Shown here in pieces: positions 18,014 to 26,729 of a stretch of DNA of 64,000 nucleotides. The notes below the pieces were generated by a model. The model did not search any database and was not told the DNA's origin. It saw only the letters and a list, made by a program, of their open reading frames with translations. The DNA comes from Terripilifer sp031921685 (GTDB lineage: Bacteria > Pseudomonadota > Alphaproteobacteria > Rhizobiales > Beijerinckiaceae). The stretch lies in assembly GCF_031921685.1 (NCBI RefSeq), contig NZ_JAPDHU010000003.1, positions 682,001 to 746,000 of the forward strand, in the 5' to 3' direction. A program made the position numbers and the translations under genes. Within the stretch, counting starts at the first letter, position 1; each line of letters opens with the position of its first letter.

Positions 18014-18990
18014 GGACGACACGCGCGCTGCCGCTGCCCGCCCTGGCGCTTGCGATTGCCACGTCCGTGGGACAACCATCCGCTATGGCGAGCGATGCTT
18101 CGCATCCTCTCCACGATACTTTCGTTCTCGGCGAGCGACCGTTCGCGCCCAGCTCGTCCTGGAACACGCCGATCCCACCGAACGCAATCCTTGAACCGCT
18201 CGATTGGCCTTCCACGGCCCGCTTTGGCGTGGCTTGGAGCAGCTACTCTCCGGCTGTTTACGTGGCCTCCGATTCAGATCCGATCGTATCCGTCGAACAT
18301 CCCACGAGCTGGGGGCGGCCCGCCAATATTCTCAAGATCCGCATCCCCATCAACGCCGACGGAGCCCCAGGGACCGACGGCGAATTGCTGGTGATAGACG
18401 GCGATGCCGTTCACAACTTCTGGCAGTTCAGGCGACTGGATGCGGAAACCGCGACGGCGCAATCCTACGCCACAACGAATGTCATCACCGGCAGCGGTTG
18501 GGGATGCCCATCGCCATTTGTCGGCGCGGGCATTGTGGCGACCGGCTCAAGCCAGCTCGCCGGCTTGTTGGTTGAGGCCGAGACGAATCGAGGAGAAATC
18601 GCGCACGCGTTGCAAATCTCGATTGACGCACGTTTTGCGAAACCGGGCCACAGCGACGAAGCGATCAATGGAGATGGTCGAAACTCGAACGGCATGATCC
18701 AGGAAGGACAGCGACTTGCCATCCCCGCTCAAGAGACGATGCCAACAGGACTGTCGCCTCTAGGACAGAAAGTCTTTCGCGCATACCAGAGATATGGCGC
18801 CTATGTAGTCGATATAGCTGAAAACGTGACGCATCTGCGGGCTCAGGCGAATGCATACGACCAGCCAACGATATCGGCACTGCAACGAGATCTAGCGCGT
18901 GTATCGCCTTCGCTTCAACGCGTGCGCAACGATCAGATTTCGCCGTCTAGTTGTTCTGACGTAAATCGTTTGCATCAAGATCATCGATAG
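18010..18990 (+). CDS. Sec-exported protein of unknown function with SSSWNTP domain
   Basis: The 326-residue product begins with a likely signal peptide (MRTTRALPLPALALAIATS, cleavage probably near ...AMA-SDA). One domain fills the remainder. It shares a run of motifs with the first 270 residues of the protein at 19288: SSSWNTPI, SYSPAVYVAS, GTDGELLVIDGD, NFWQF, GSSQLAGLLVEAET and YGAYVVDI. I recognise similar SSxWN...GTDG patterns in uncharacterised secreted proteins of other bacteria but know no activity. The ATGA overlap with the glycosyltransferase gene ties it to polysaccharide synthesis, so glycan binding or processing in the periplasm is a reasonable guess only. Confidence 0.75.
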   Translation: MRTTRALPLPALALAIATSVGQPSAMASDASHPLHDTFVLGERPFAPSSSWNTPIPPNAILEPLDWPSTARFGVAWSSYSPAVYVASDSDPIVSVEHPTSWGRPANILKIRIPINADGAPGTDGELLVIDGDAVHNFWQFRRLDAETATAQSYATTNVITGSGWGCPSPFVGAGIVATGSSQLAGLLVEAETNRGEIAHALQISIDARFAKPGHSDEAINGDGRNSNGMIQEGQRLAIPAQETMPTGLSPLGQKVFRAYQRYGAYVVDIAENVTHLRAQANAYDQPTISALQRDLARVSPSLQRVRNDQISPSSCSDVNRLHQDHR

Positions 18991-19287
18991 AAACTACAAC
19001 CTCAGCGTGCCTGCAATTTCGTAAACATCATTGTATGTTGCGACGCATGTGCACTTCTATCTTCGCTTCAAACAAATTCGCGCTCGCGCCACATTCTCAT
19101 CACGATGTGCCTCCACCGTCGTGACCAGAGTCGATACATCGATCGCATGACGTTGTGTCCCTCGCTCTCAAAGCGTGCAGTAAGCGTTGATACTCGCCGA
19201 TCTCTGCATAGGTCTGCGACTTGATTCATCCCGATCAAATCTCGCTCACCGCATTCCCTCGCATAGAACCAAACGGGGTTTATAATT
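18991..19287. promoter_or_regulatory. Intergenic region before the repeat-containing SSSWNTP gene
   Basis: This 297-base, relatively AT-rich stretch separates two same-direction paralogues and probably holds a promoter for the second. A perfect TATAAT lies at 19281-19286, ending one base before the ATG at 19288. If used as a -10 box it would put transcription start inside the gene, so it may be coincidental. I see no clear Shine-Dalgarno sequence and no hairpin terminator. Confidence 0.35.
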
Positions 19288-21636
19288 ATGGTCTCACTTG
19301 GAACGCCGCCATTTTCTGCGTCTTCTAGTTGGAATACACCTGTCTCGGACAGCGCGACATTTACAAAACTCAATTGGCCCGCTTCCACCGGCTATAACTA
19401 CAGCGTCGCATGGGACAGCTATTCACCCGCGGTCTATGTCGCGTCTCCCTCTGATCCCCTCGTTCAGGTCACATATCCTCCGGGATGGGGTTATCCCGGC
19501 GGCACCATCAGCGTTCACATGCCAGCCGCGGCGAACGGTGCCGCAGGCACCGATGGCGAACTGATCGTCATCGATGGCGATGTCGCGTATAATTTCTGGC
19601 AGTTCAAAAGAACAAGCACTTCGACAGGAACGGCGGCTTCATTCGGAGCCGAGAATGTCGTCACCGGCGATGGATGGGGCAGCAAATCGCCATTTCTGAG
19701 TGCCGGCATCACGGCCGCTGGCTCCAGCCAGCTTGGTGGACTTCTCGTCAAAGCGGAAACGGCCGATGGATCGATCGATCACGCGCTGCAGCTTGTCGTT
19801 GATTCCAAGCTCGTCCTTCCCGGAGCCGTTGGCAGCGCCATCGCCAGCGACGGCAGCAGCGCAAGCGGCATCGTCAAGGAAGGACAACTGCTTGCGATTC
19901 CCAAGGGCACGCCGATGCCGGCCGGGCTTTCACCGCTCGGTCAGGAAGTTTTTACAGCCATGCAGAAGTACGGCGCCTATGTCGTCGACGTCGCCGGCGG
20001 TACGACGACTATTCGTGCGCAATCCAATGATTTCGACGATGCGACGATGACCGCGTTATGGCACGACATGGGGAAGATTACGCCTTTGCTTGCCGGCGTG
20101 AGCGGACAGAGCTCGTCAGGCTCGGGCAGCTCGGGTGACACCGGCGGCGGCACCGCACCTTCGACAGGCAACCCGTCGGCGACGGATACGACCGCCCCAA
20201 TCGTGCAATGGGTTGCGACAAACGGCCCTGGAATCACGAATGGGAGCGGCACCGTTGGGGTCGGCGACACTGTTCGCCTGACACTCAAAATGAGCGAAGC
20301 GGTGAACGTGACCGGCACGCCGACTTTGTCGCTGAACGATAACGGTATCGCCAAATACGTCAGCGGCTCCGGCACCGATGTCCTCCAGTTCGACTACAAG
20401 GTCGCCGCCGGTCAGAACACCGCCGATCTTGCGATTAGCGGATACAACCTATCCGGTATCACGGATACAGCTGGCAACGCGGTCAACACTTCTGGGGCTC
20501 CGTTGCAACCGGCAGGCACGCTGGTTGTCGATACCAAGGTCGTCACGGATACGACCGCTCCTATCGTGCAGTGGGTGGCTGCCAATGGCCCCGGCGTCAC
20601 GAACGGCAATGGCACTGTTGGGGTCGGCGACACTGTTCGCCTGACACTTAAAATGAGCGAAGCGGTGAACGTGACCGGCACGCCGACTTTGTCGCTGAAC
20701 GACAACGGTATCGCCAAATATGTCAGCGGCTCCGGCACAGATGTCCTGCAGTTCGATTATAAGGTCGCCGCCGGTCAGAACACGGCCGATCTGGCGATTA
20801 GCGGATACAATCTGTCCGGTATCGCAGACCAGGCTGGCAACGCGGTCAACATCGCGGGGGCTCCGCTGCAGCCCGCAGGCACGCTGGTTGTCGACACCAA
20901 GTCATTCGTCGATCCGAATGCGCCGAAGATCCAATGGATTTCCGCCACCGGATCGGGCATCCGCAATGGCACTGGCGTCGTGGGCACAGGCGGCACCGTT
21001 CGACTGTCGGTCAACTTCAATGAAGCCGTAACCGTCAACGGAACGCCGAGCTTGTCCCTGAACAGCAATGGCACCGCTAAATACGTCAGTGGCTCAGGGA
21101 CCAACACGCTACAGTTCGACTATAAAGTGGCGGCTGGTGATCGGGCGTCCGATCTGGAAGTTTCCGGATACAATCTGAGCGGCGTTACGGATCGAGACGG
21201 CAATGCCGTCAATCTGTCCGGTGCGCCGCATCAGCCCGCCGGAACGCTGGCGATCCGCACGGGATCGTCCAATCAACGGACGGCCACGGTCAACTCATCT
21301 ATAGCCGATCTCGCGGCGCCCGCGACACTCCAGGCAGATGCGTCTACCGCTAGTGTGCCCTCAAATACACCAACAACGCCGAGCTTTGATCTCAATGCCC
21401 AAACGCGCAGCACCATAGACGCACTCGGCGGCCAAATGACGCTCGGCTATTCCGGTTCTCAAGGCGCGGGAGCGAGCTCGCCGCAAACCACCGGATCGGT
21501 GATGCCACAGCTCGCTCTCTTGAGCCAATATGCGGCATCGAGCTTCGCCACGACGGCAGCAACATTTGCCGGAGCTTCGGCGCAGCAGTGGTTCGGCGAT
21601 ACGACGCAGACGCTGGCAAAATCATTGGGCAGGTAA
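19288..21636 (+). CDS. Putative type I secretion substrate: SSSWNTP domain plus three Ig-like repeats
   Basis: The 782-residue protein has no signal peptide: the SSSWNTP motif begins only 12 residues after the ATG. Residues 1-270 match the Sec-exported paralogue upstream. A Ser/Gly linker (about 271-298) leads into three tandem 121-residue Ig-like repeats (about 300-662) of the kind found in large secreted adhesins. These are followed by a low-complexity, Ser/Thr/Ala-rich tail ending in FGDTTQTLAKSLGR. No RTX nonapeptides are visible. The next two genes encode a type I ABC exporter and adaptor, so leaderless export through them is the simplest model. Function is unknown; binding or anchoring the exopolysaccharide is inferred. 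Confidence 0.8.
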   Translation: MVSLGTPPFSASSSWNTPVSDSATFTKLNWPASTGYNYSVAWDSYSPAVYVASPSDPLVQVTYPPGWGYPGGTISVHMPAAANGAAGTDGELIVIDGDVAYNFWQFKRTSTSTGTAASFGAENVVTGDGWGSKSPFLSAGITAAGSSQLGGLLVKAETADGSIDHALQLVVDSKLVLPGAVGSAIASDGSSASGIVKEGQLLAIPKGTPMPAGLSPLGQEVFTAMQKYGAYVVDVAGGTTTIRAQSNDFDDATMTALWHDMGKITPLLAGVSGQSSSGSGSSGDTGGGTAPSTGNPSATDTTAPIVQWVATNGPGITNGSGTVGVGDTVRLTLKMSEAVNVTGTPTLSLNDNGIAKYVSGSGTDVLQFDYKVAAGQNTADLAISGYNLSGITDTAGNAVNTSGAPLQPAGTLVVDTKVVTDTTAPIVQWVAANGPGVTNGNGTVGVGDTVRLTLKMSEAVNVTGTPTLSLNDNGIAKYVSGSGTDVLQFDYKVAAGQNTADLAISGYNLSGIADQAGNAVNIAGAPLQPAGTLVVDTKSFVDPNAPKIQWISATGSGIRNGTGVVGTGGTVRLSVNFNEAVTVNGTPSLSLNSNGTAKYVSGSGTNTLQFDYKVAAGDRASDLEVSGYNLSGVTDRDGNAVNLSGAPHQPAGTLAIRTGSSNQRTATVNSSIADLAAPATLQADASTASVPSNTPTTPSFDLNAQTRSTIDALGGQMTLGYSGSQGAGASSPQTTGSVMPQLALLSQYAASSFATTAATFAGASAQQWFGDTTQTLAKSLGR
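20185..21273 (+). repeat. Three tandem 363-bp repeats encoding Ig-like domains
   Basis: Units begin at 20185, 20548 and 20911, an exact 363-base (121-codon) period. Units 1 and 2 are nearly identical at the DNA level, including a long shared stretch around GTTGGGGTCGGCGACACTGT, which suggests recent duplication or gene conversion. Unit 3 is clearly diverged but keeps the same protein motifs (KYVSGSGT, LQFDYKVAAG, SGYNLSG, QPAGTL). Confidence 0.92.
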
Positions 21637-21747
21637 ATGTATAACAGCCTGGCTTTACGCCGGGCCTAAAATACTCGCCATGTCGTGCGCGCGAGACCAG
21701 CTTCCCGCGCGCACGCACCTTACTATCGACGACCCGGGACGTGACGT

Positions 21748-24027
21748 TTGAAAGAACACGACGACAACAACAATCGATTACCCGACGCCGGCTTGACCGC
21801 GCTCATGTTCATCCTGCGCAGTCAGGGTGTCGCCATTTCTCCAGAGCAAATCCAACATCAATTTCCCGGTCGATCCATCGGCGTCGTGGAAATGATCAGG
21901 TGCGCTAAAAGTCTCGGCCTCAAAGCGCGGACGATTACGACGAACTGGGAGCGGCTGGCCCGCACCCCCTTGCCGGTGATCGCCGCCATGCGCGACGGCA
22001 GCTTTCTTCTGCTGGGGCGCTGCGGCGAAGACAGAATCCTTGTCCAATCGCCGCATGCTCCCCGACCAAGCATGATGTCACGAGCGGAATTGGAAGCGGC
22101 CTGGGACGGCCGGCTGGTCCTGATGACCAGACGAGCGACATTAACCGATCTAAGTCGCCGTTTTGACATCACTTGGTTTATGGGCGCTATCCACAAATAT
22201 CGCTGGCTCTTGGGCGAAGTTCTCGTCGCGTCGTTCTTTCTTCAGCTCTTTGGCCTCGCCTCGCCGCTCTTCTTCCAAGTTGTGATCGACAAGGTGCTCG
22301 TGCATCACAGCATGAGCACATTGGACGTTCTGGCCGTCGGGCTCATAGCCATTGCCTTGTTTGAAGTCATCCTCGGCGCACTGCGAACCTATCTGTTCTC
22401 GCACACCACGAATCGGATCGACGTGGAATTGGGCGCGCGCCTCTTTCGCCATTTGTTGGCGTTGCCGATCAGCTATTTCCAGGCACGACGCGTCGGTGAT
22501 TCCGTCGCGCGCGTGCGAGAACTCGAGAATATTCGCAACTTTCTCACCAGTTCTGGACTGACGCTCGTCATCGATCTGTTTTTCACGGTCGTCTTCATAA
22601 TCGCGCTGTTTTTCTATTCCCCGCTCTTGACCTGGATCGTCCTCGCGTCGCTGCCTCTCTATGTCGCCATATCCGCCTGCGCGACACCGCTGTTCCGCAA
22701 ATATCTTGACGAAAAATTCGCCCGCGGCGCGGAAAATCAGGCCTTTCTGGTCGAGAGCGTAACGGCGGCTGAAACGCTCAAGGCCATGGCCGTCGAACCC
22801 CTGATGCAGCAGCGTTGGGAAGAACAACTGGCCGCCTATGTCGCGGCGAGTTTCCGCGTCCTGAATTTAGGCAATGTCGCAAGCCAGACCGTTCAACTCA
22901 TCAGCAAGCTGGTGACGGTCGCGCTCTTGTACGTGGGCGCGAAACTCGTCATCGATGGCCAGCTTTCGGTGGGCGAACTCGTAGCCTTCAACCTGCTCGC
23001 CGGCCGTGTCAGTGGTCCTGTGCTGCGGCTCGCGCAAATCTGGCAGGATTTCCATCAGACCCGGCTATCGATCGCCCGCCTGGGCGACATTCTCAACACC
23101 ACGCCCGAGCCGATTTACAGCACAAGCCGGACGTCCCTACCCGAGATCCGCGGCGATATCGCCTTCGAGCACGTTACTTTCCGTTACAGGGTCGACGGCC
23201 CGGAGATTCTTCACGACGTCAGCCTGAATATTCCAGCCGGCCAAATGATTGGCATCGTGGGACCATCCGGATCCGGCAAAAGTACGCTGGCTAAGCTGGT
23301 CCAACGGCTCTACGTGCCGGAAAGCGGCCGGGTTCTCGTCGACGGCGTGGATGTCGCCCAGATCGATCCATCTTGGCTGCGCCGTCAGATCGGTGTTGTC
23401 CTTCAAGATTCCGTTCTGTTCAACCGCTCCATTCGCGACAATATCGCCTTGGCCGATCCCGCACTTCCTGTTGAAGATGTGATTGCGGCCGCGACACTTG
23501 CCGGCGCGCATGATTTCATTCTCAAACTGCCTGAAGGTTACGACACGATTGTCGGCGAGCGCGGCGGCAGTCTATCGGGCGGGCAGCGGCAGCGTATCGC
23601 CATCGCCCGCGCGCTGGCCACCAATCCTCGCATCCTGATCTTCGATGAGGCAACGAGCGCATTGGACTACGATAGCGAACACATCATTCAGCAGAACATG
23701 GCACAAATCGCCCGCTCTCGGACTGTGCTCATCATCGCGCATCGCCTTTCCACCTTGCGGATGGCCGATCGCCTCGTCACGATCGAGGACGGTCGACTGA
23801 TCGAAGACGGCACGCACGAGAAGCTGATCCGGACCGGCGGTCGCTATGCCTCGCTGTACGCATTGCAGTTTGGATCGCCGGACATCCAGGACGTGCCGGC
23901 GGCAGACCAGACGGTTGATCCATCCGAACCGCCGGAGCCCTCGCCGCTGGCGACGCTCGCAGCAAACCAGGCACTGGCGGCATCCCGAATGCGCAGCCGC
24001 GAACTTCATCGGGACACGATCAGATGA
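21748..24027 (+). CDS. Type I secretion ABC exporter (HlyB-like) with degenerate C39-like N-terminal domain
   Basis: The 759-residue protein has three parts. Residues 10-130 are a peptidase-C39-like domain in which the catalytic-cysteine position reads DAGLTALMFIL, with no cysteine, so it is the non-proteolytic CLD type that binds unfolded substrate in HlyB. A six-helix membrane domain follows (about 150-450), then an ATPase with Walker A GPSGSGKST near residue 506, signature LSGGQRQR near 609 and Walker B ILIFDEATSALD near 630. Translation appears to start at TTG 21748, since a stop lies two codons upstream. The stop overlaps the adaptor start. It should energise export of the leaderless protein encoded just upstream. 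Confidence 0.9.
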   Translation: MKEHDDNNNRLPDAGLTALMFILRSQGVAISPEQIQHQFPGRSIGVVEMIRCAKSLGLKARTITTNWERLARTPLPVIAAMRDGSFLLLGRCGEDRILVQSPHAPRPSMMSRAELEAAWDGRLVLMTRRATLTDLSRRFDITWFMGAIHKYRWLLGEVLVASFFLQLFGLASPLFFQVVIDKVLVHHSMSTLDVLAVGLIAIALFEVILGALRTYLFSHTTNRIDVELGARLFRHLLALPISYFQARRVGDSVARVRELENIRNFLTSSGLTLVIDLFFTVVFIIALFFYSPLLTWIVLASLPLYVAISACATPLFRKYLDEKFARGAENQAFLVESVTAAETLKAMAVEPLMQQRWEEQLAAYVAASFRVLNLGNVASQTVQLISKLVTVALLYVGAKLVIDGQLSVGELVAFNLLAGRVSGPVLRLAQIWQDFHQTRLSIARLGDILNTTPEPIYSTSRTSLPEIRGDIAFEHVTFRYRVDGPEILHDVSLNIPAGQMIGIVGPSGSGKSTLAKLVQRLYVPESGRVLVDGVDVAQIDPSWLRRQIGVVLQDSVLFNRSIRDNIALADPALPVEDVIAAATLAGAHDFILKLPEGYDTIVGERGGSLSGGQRQRIAIARALATNPRILIFDEATSALDYDSEHIIQQNMAQIARSRTVLIIAHRLSTLRMADRLVTIEDGRLIEDGTHEKLIRTGGRYASLYALQFGSPDIQDVPAADQTVDPSEPPEPSPLATLAANQALAASRMRSRELHRDTIR

Positions 24028-26030
24028 CCGCTCATTCCTTAGCAATGGACGCCCTGCAGCGCGATGGCTCCTTGGAGAGCAAGAGCCGCGACGTGGCCAA
24101 GACGATGAACCCATCCACTAAAGCCCAATCCGGGCTTGTCGCTCTGGCGATGCTGTTACGACTGCGCGGCGCAACCATCACGACGAAAGATTTGCGTCGT
24201 CAGGTCGACGACGACGCGTTCGATCTCACCGCCATGGCACAAGCTGCCCGCCTATATGGCTTCTGGGGCCGCTCTATTTCGGCCGACTGGGATCAACTGG
24301 CGGATCTGCCGCTCCCTTGCGTTGCCGGATTGCGCGACGGCAGCTTCCTCCTGCTCGGCAAGGCCAATCGTGAAAAAGCGGTTGTTATAGTCGCAAACAT
24401 CGAGCAGCCGATCCTGATGACGCGGGCGGAATTCGAAACTCAATGGAGCGGGCGTCTTTTTCTGGCCGAACCATCCAAAATCGCCAAGCTCATAGGACGT
24501 TTCGACAATGCCATTGCAAGGCCGCTCCGTCGCACCCTCAAAATAGCTCCACGATGGGGGACAAATGCCCGCGCCACCGTCACCAGCCTCGCCGTTCGCT
24601 CGCAAGGCCTGCAACGGGCGGTTCTGGCACGAGCCGTCGATGAAAAGCGGCGGCGATCCCAGGAACTGGCATTTCTGCCGGCAGCGCTCGAAATCGTCGA
24701 AACCCCTCCCTCGCCTTTGGGACGCACCATCGGCTGGAGCGTCATTTCCATCTTCGCCATTGCGTTGATCTGGGCCTGTATCGGCACGGTAGACATCGTT
24801 GCCATCGCTCCTGGAAGAATCGTTCCGAGCGATCGGACCAAAACGATCCAGCCTTTTGAGACCGGCGTCGTACGTGCCATTCAGGTCCGAGACGGCCAAA
24901 GCGTCAAGGCCGGCGATATCCTGGTGGAACTCGATACGACCGCAACGGATGCCGAATTCAGAAACCAGCAGAACGACTTGATGGCCGCGCGCCTCGACAT
25001 CGCAAGGCTGCAGGCGGCGATTTCCAACAAGGACAACCCGCTTCCGGCGTTTACGCCGCCCGCCGGCGCACCGAGCGAACTGGTCGAAGTTTACCGCGGC
25101 CTTCTCATCAGCCAAAGCAGCGAACAAAAGGCCAAACTCGCGGCCATCGACAGTCAATTGGCCCAAAGTGTCGCCGCTTACGACACCACTATGGCTTCTG
25201 TCGAGAAGCTCAAATCGACCATTGTGCCTCTCCAGCAACGGGTCGACATACGCGAGCAGCTTTTCCAGAAAGGCCTCGGATCCAAGATCACCTATTTGTC
25301 CGAGCTGCAGGATCTCGTCGGGCAGCGCCAGGACATTCTCGTTCAAGAGCGGCGCGGCGTCGAAGCCAACGCCGCGGTGGCTGCATTGAAGGAGACGCGC
25401 GCGAAAACCGTAGCTGAGTACGATCGGGCCTTGTTCGACGAACTGAGCAAGGCTCAGCAGAAGATGGCCGGGCTCAAGAGGGATGTCATCAAGACCGAGC
25501 TGCGCAGAAACCTGCAAAGGCTGACGGCTCCCGTCGATGGCATGGTTCAGCAGCTCGCGATCCATACGATTGGCGGCGTCGTCACACCGGCGCAGACGCT
25601 CATGTATATCGTGCCGACGGAAGGCCGACTGGAGATCGAGGCAATGGTCTCCAACAAGGACATCGGCTTCGTAAATGCCGGCCAGGAGGCAGCGATCAAA
25701 ATCGATACGTTCAATTTCACGCGCTACGGCCTGCTTCAAGGAAGCATTCTGAGCGTTTCGCAGGATGCGATCGCGCGCAATAAGACATTTGATACGAACG
25801 ATAAGGCTTCCGGCGCAGATGGCGGCAGCAGCGAGCCTCGCGGTCAGGAGCTTCTCTATTCCGCGCGCATTTCTCTCAATCGCACGCAACTGGATATCGA
25901 GGATAAGCAGCTCAATCTCTCACCCGGCATGGCTGTTACGGCGGAGATCAAAACCGGCAAGCGGCGGATCATTAGCTATCTGCTCTCGCCACTTGCCCGT
26001 TATCACCATAATAGCTTGCGTGAACGCTAG
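24024..26030 (+). CDS. HlyD-family type I secretion adaptor with an extra N-terminal C39-like domain
   Basis: The 668-residue adaptor is much longer than usual (about 430-480). Residues 34-155 resemble the C39-like domain of the partner exporter: SGLVALAMLLRLRG matches AGLTALMFILRSQG, and RDGSFLLLG is identical in both. No catalytic cysteine is present. After a linker come one membrane span (about 236-256), the biotinyl-lipoyl-like region (QPFETGVVRAIQVRDGQSV), coiled coils (about 310-480) and a beta-barrel C-terminus. The protein would bridge the ABC exporter to an outer-membrane TolC-type channel, which is not encoded here. Its start overlaps the exporter stop as ATGA. The fused cytoplasmic domain is unusual and could add a second substrate-binding site. 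Confidence 0.88.
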   Translation: MTAHSLAMDALQRDGSLESKSRDVAKTMNPSTKAQSGLVALAMLLRLRGATITTKDLRRQVDDDAFDLTAMAQAARLYGFWGRSISADWDQLADLPLPCVAGLRDGSFLLLGKANREKAVVIVANIEQPILMTRAEFETQWSGRLFLAEPSKIAKLIGRFDNAIARPLRRTLKIAPRWGTNARATVTSLAVRSQGLQRAVLARAVDEKRRRSQELAFLPAALEIVETPPSPLGRTIGWSVISIFAIALIWACIGTVDIVAIAPGRIVPSDRTKTIQPFETGVVRAIQVRDGQSVKAGDILVELDTTATDAEFRNQQNDLMAARLDIARLQAAISNKDNPLPAFTPPAGAPSELVEVYRGLLISQSSEQKAKLAAIDSQLAQSVAAYDTTMASVEKLKSTIVPLQQRVDIREQLFQKGLGSKITYLSELQDLVGQRQDILVQERRGVEANAAVAALKETRAKTVAEYDRALFDELSKAQQKMAGLKRDVIKTELRRNLQRLTAPVDGMVQQLAIHTIGGVVTPAQTLMYIVPTEGRLEIEAMVSNKDIGFVNAGQEAAIKIDTFNFTRYGLLQGSILSVSQDAIARNKTFDTNDKASGADGGSSEPRGQELLYSARISLNRTQLDIEDKQLNLSPGMAVTAEIKTGKRRIISYLLSPLARYHHNSLRER

Positions 26031-26048
26031 CCGCTTCGCCGCCCATGC

Positions 26049-26654
26049 TCAAAAGAAACGGCGCGCCGAAACGAAGCTTTGGTCGGCCGCCATGACGGCC
26101 CGGATACGACTGTCAACCCCGATCTCGGCAGCATTCTCGATGGCAAGCAATGCAGCAAGCCGCTGGCGCGCTCTGTTGATCCGGCTCTTGATCGTTCCGG
26201 TCGTCGTTCGACAAAGCATGGCCGTATCTTCATAGGAGAGCCCCGCCGCGCCCACCAACAGAAGCGCCTCGCGTTGATCGAACGGAATCTCCCGCAAAGC
26301 CGTCCAGAATTCTTTGTATTCAAGGACGGCTTCTTGCTCCGGTGCCGCGCGCAACGATTCGGAATAGCAGCCATCCGCGTCTTCCACCTCATTGCGGCGA
26401 CGGCGAAGATCCGAAAGATAGCAATTTCGCAGGATTGTCGTCAGCCAGGCTCCAAGATTCGTGCCCGGTCGGAAAGTCTCAATCTTGCTGATTGCGCGCA
26501 ACATGGTTTCTTGCACGAGATCATCGGACTTGTCCGCGCTTCGGCTGAGAGACATCGCATAAGCACGCAATTGCGGCTCAAACCCCAAGATTTGCTGTTG
26601 AATGGATACGGTGCCGATCTTCTCTTTTTCAGAGCCATTGTCGCATACAGTCAT
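26049..26654 (-). CDS. ECF sigma factor, EcfG-like
   Basis: The 201-residue protein contains sigma region 2 (DDLVQETMLRAISKIETF, then PGTNLGAWLTTILRN) and region 4 (REALLLVGAAGLSYEDTA, then GTIKSRINRARQRL). These resemble EcfG/ECF15 general stress sigma factors of alphaproteobacteria. The ATG at 26654, with GGGGGAGATCGGAG upstream, is preferred over an in-frame start at 26717. Typical partners PhyR and NepR are not in the window. The gene is convergent with the secretion adaptor (18-base gap) and lies downstream of the exopolysaccharide export genes, so it may control the locus in response to stress. That role is inferred. Confidence 0.85.
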   Translation of the reverse strand: MTVCDNGSEKEKIGTVSIQQQILGFEPQLRAYAMSLSRSADKSDDLVQETMLRAISKIETFRPGTNLGAWLTTILRNCYLSDLRRRRNEVEDADGCYSESLRAAPEQEAVLEYKEFWTALREIPFDQREALLLVGAAGLSYEDTAMLCRTTTGTIKSRINRARQRLAALLAIENAAEIGVDSRIRAVMAADQSFVSARRFF

Positions 26655-26729
26655 CTCCGATCTCCCCCAGCACGTAACAACCTCACTTGAGTTGGAATGC
26701 TTTGATGCCCAGGCCAAGCATCGGCCTCA

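Noticed and set aside
19068..19388. 106-codon leftward frame over the intergenic region and start of the repeat protein gene
   Set aside because: It overlaps the conserved SSSWNTP start antisense and shows no family features.
24252..25889. Long leftward open frame opposite the type I adaptor
   Set aside because: The adaptor strand shows membrane span, lipoyl and coiled-coil features; the antisense product has none.
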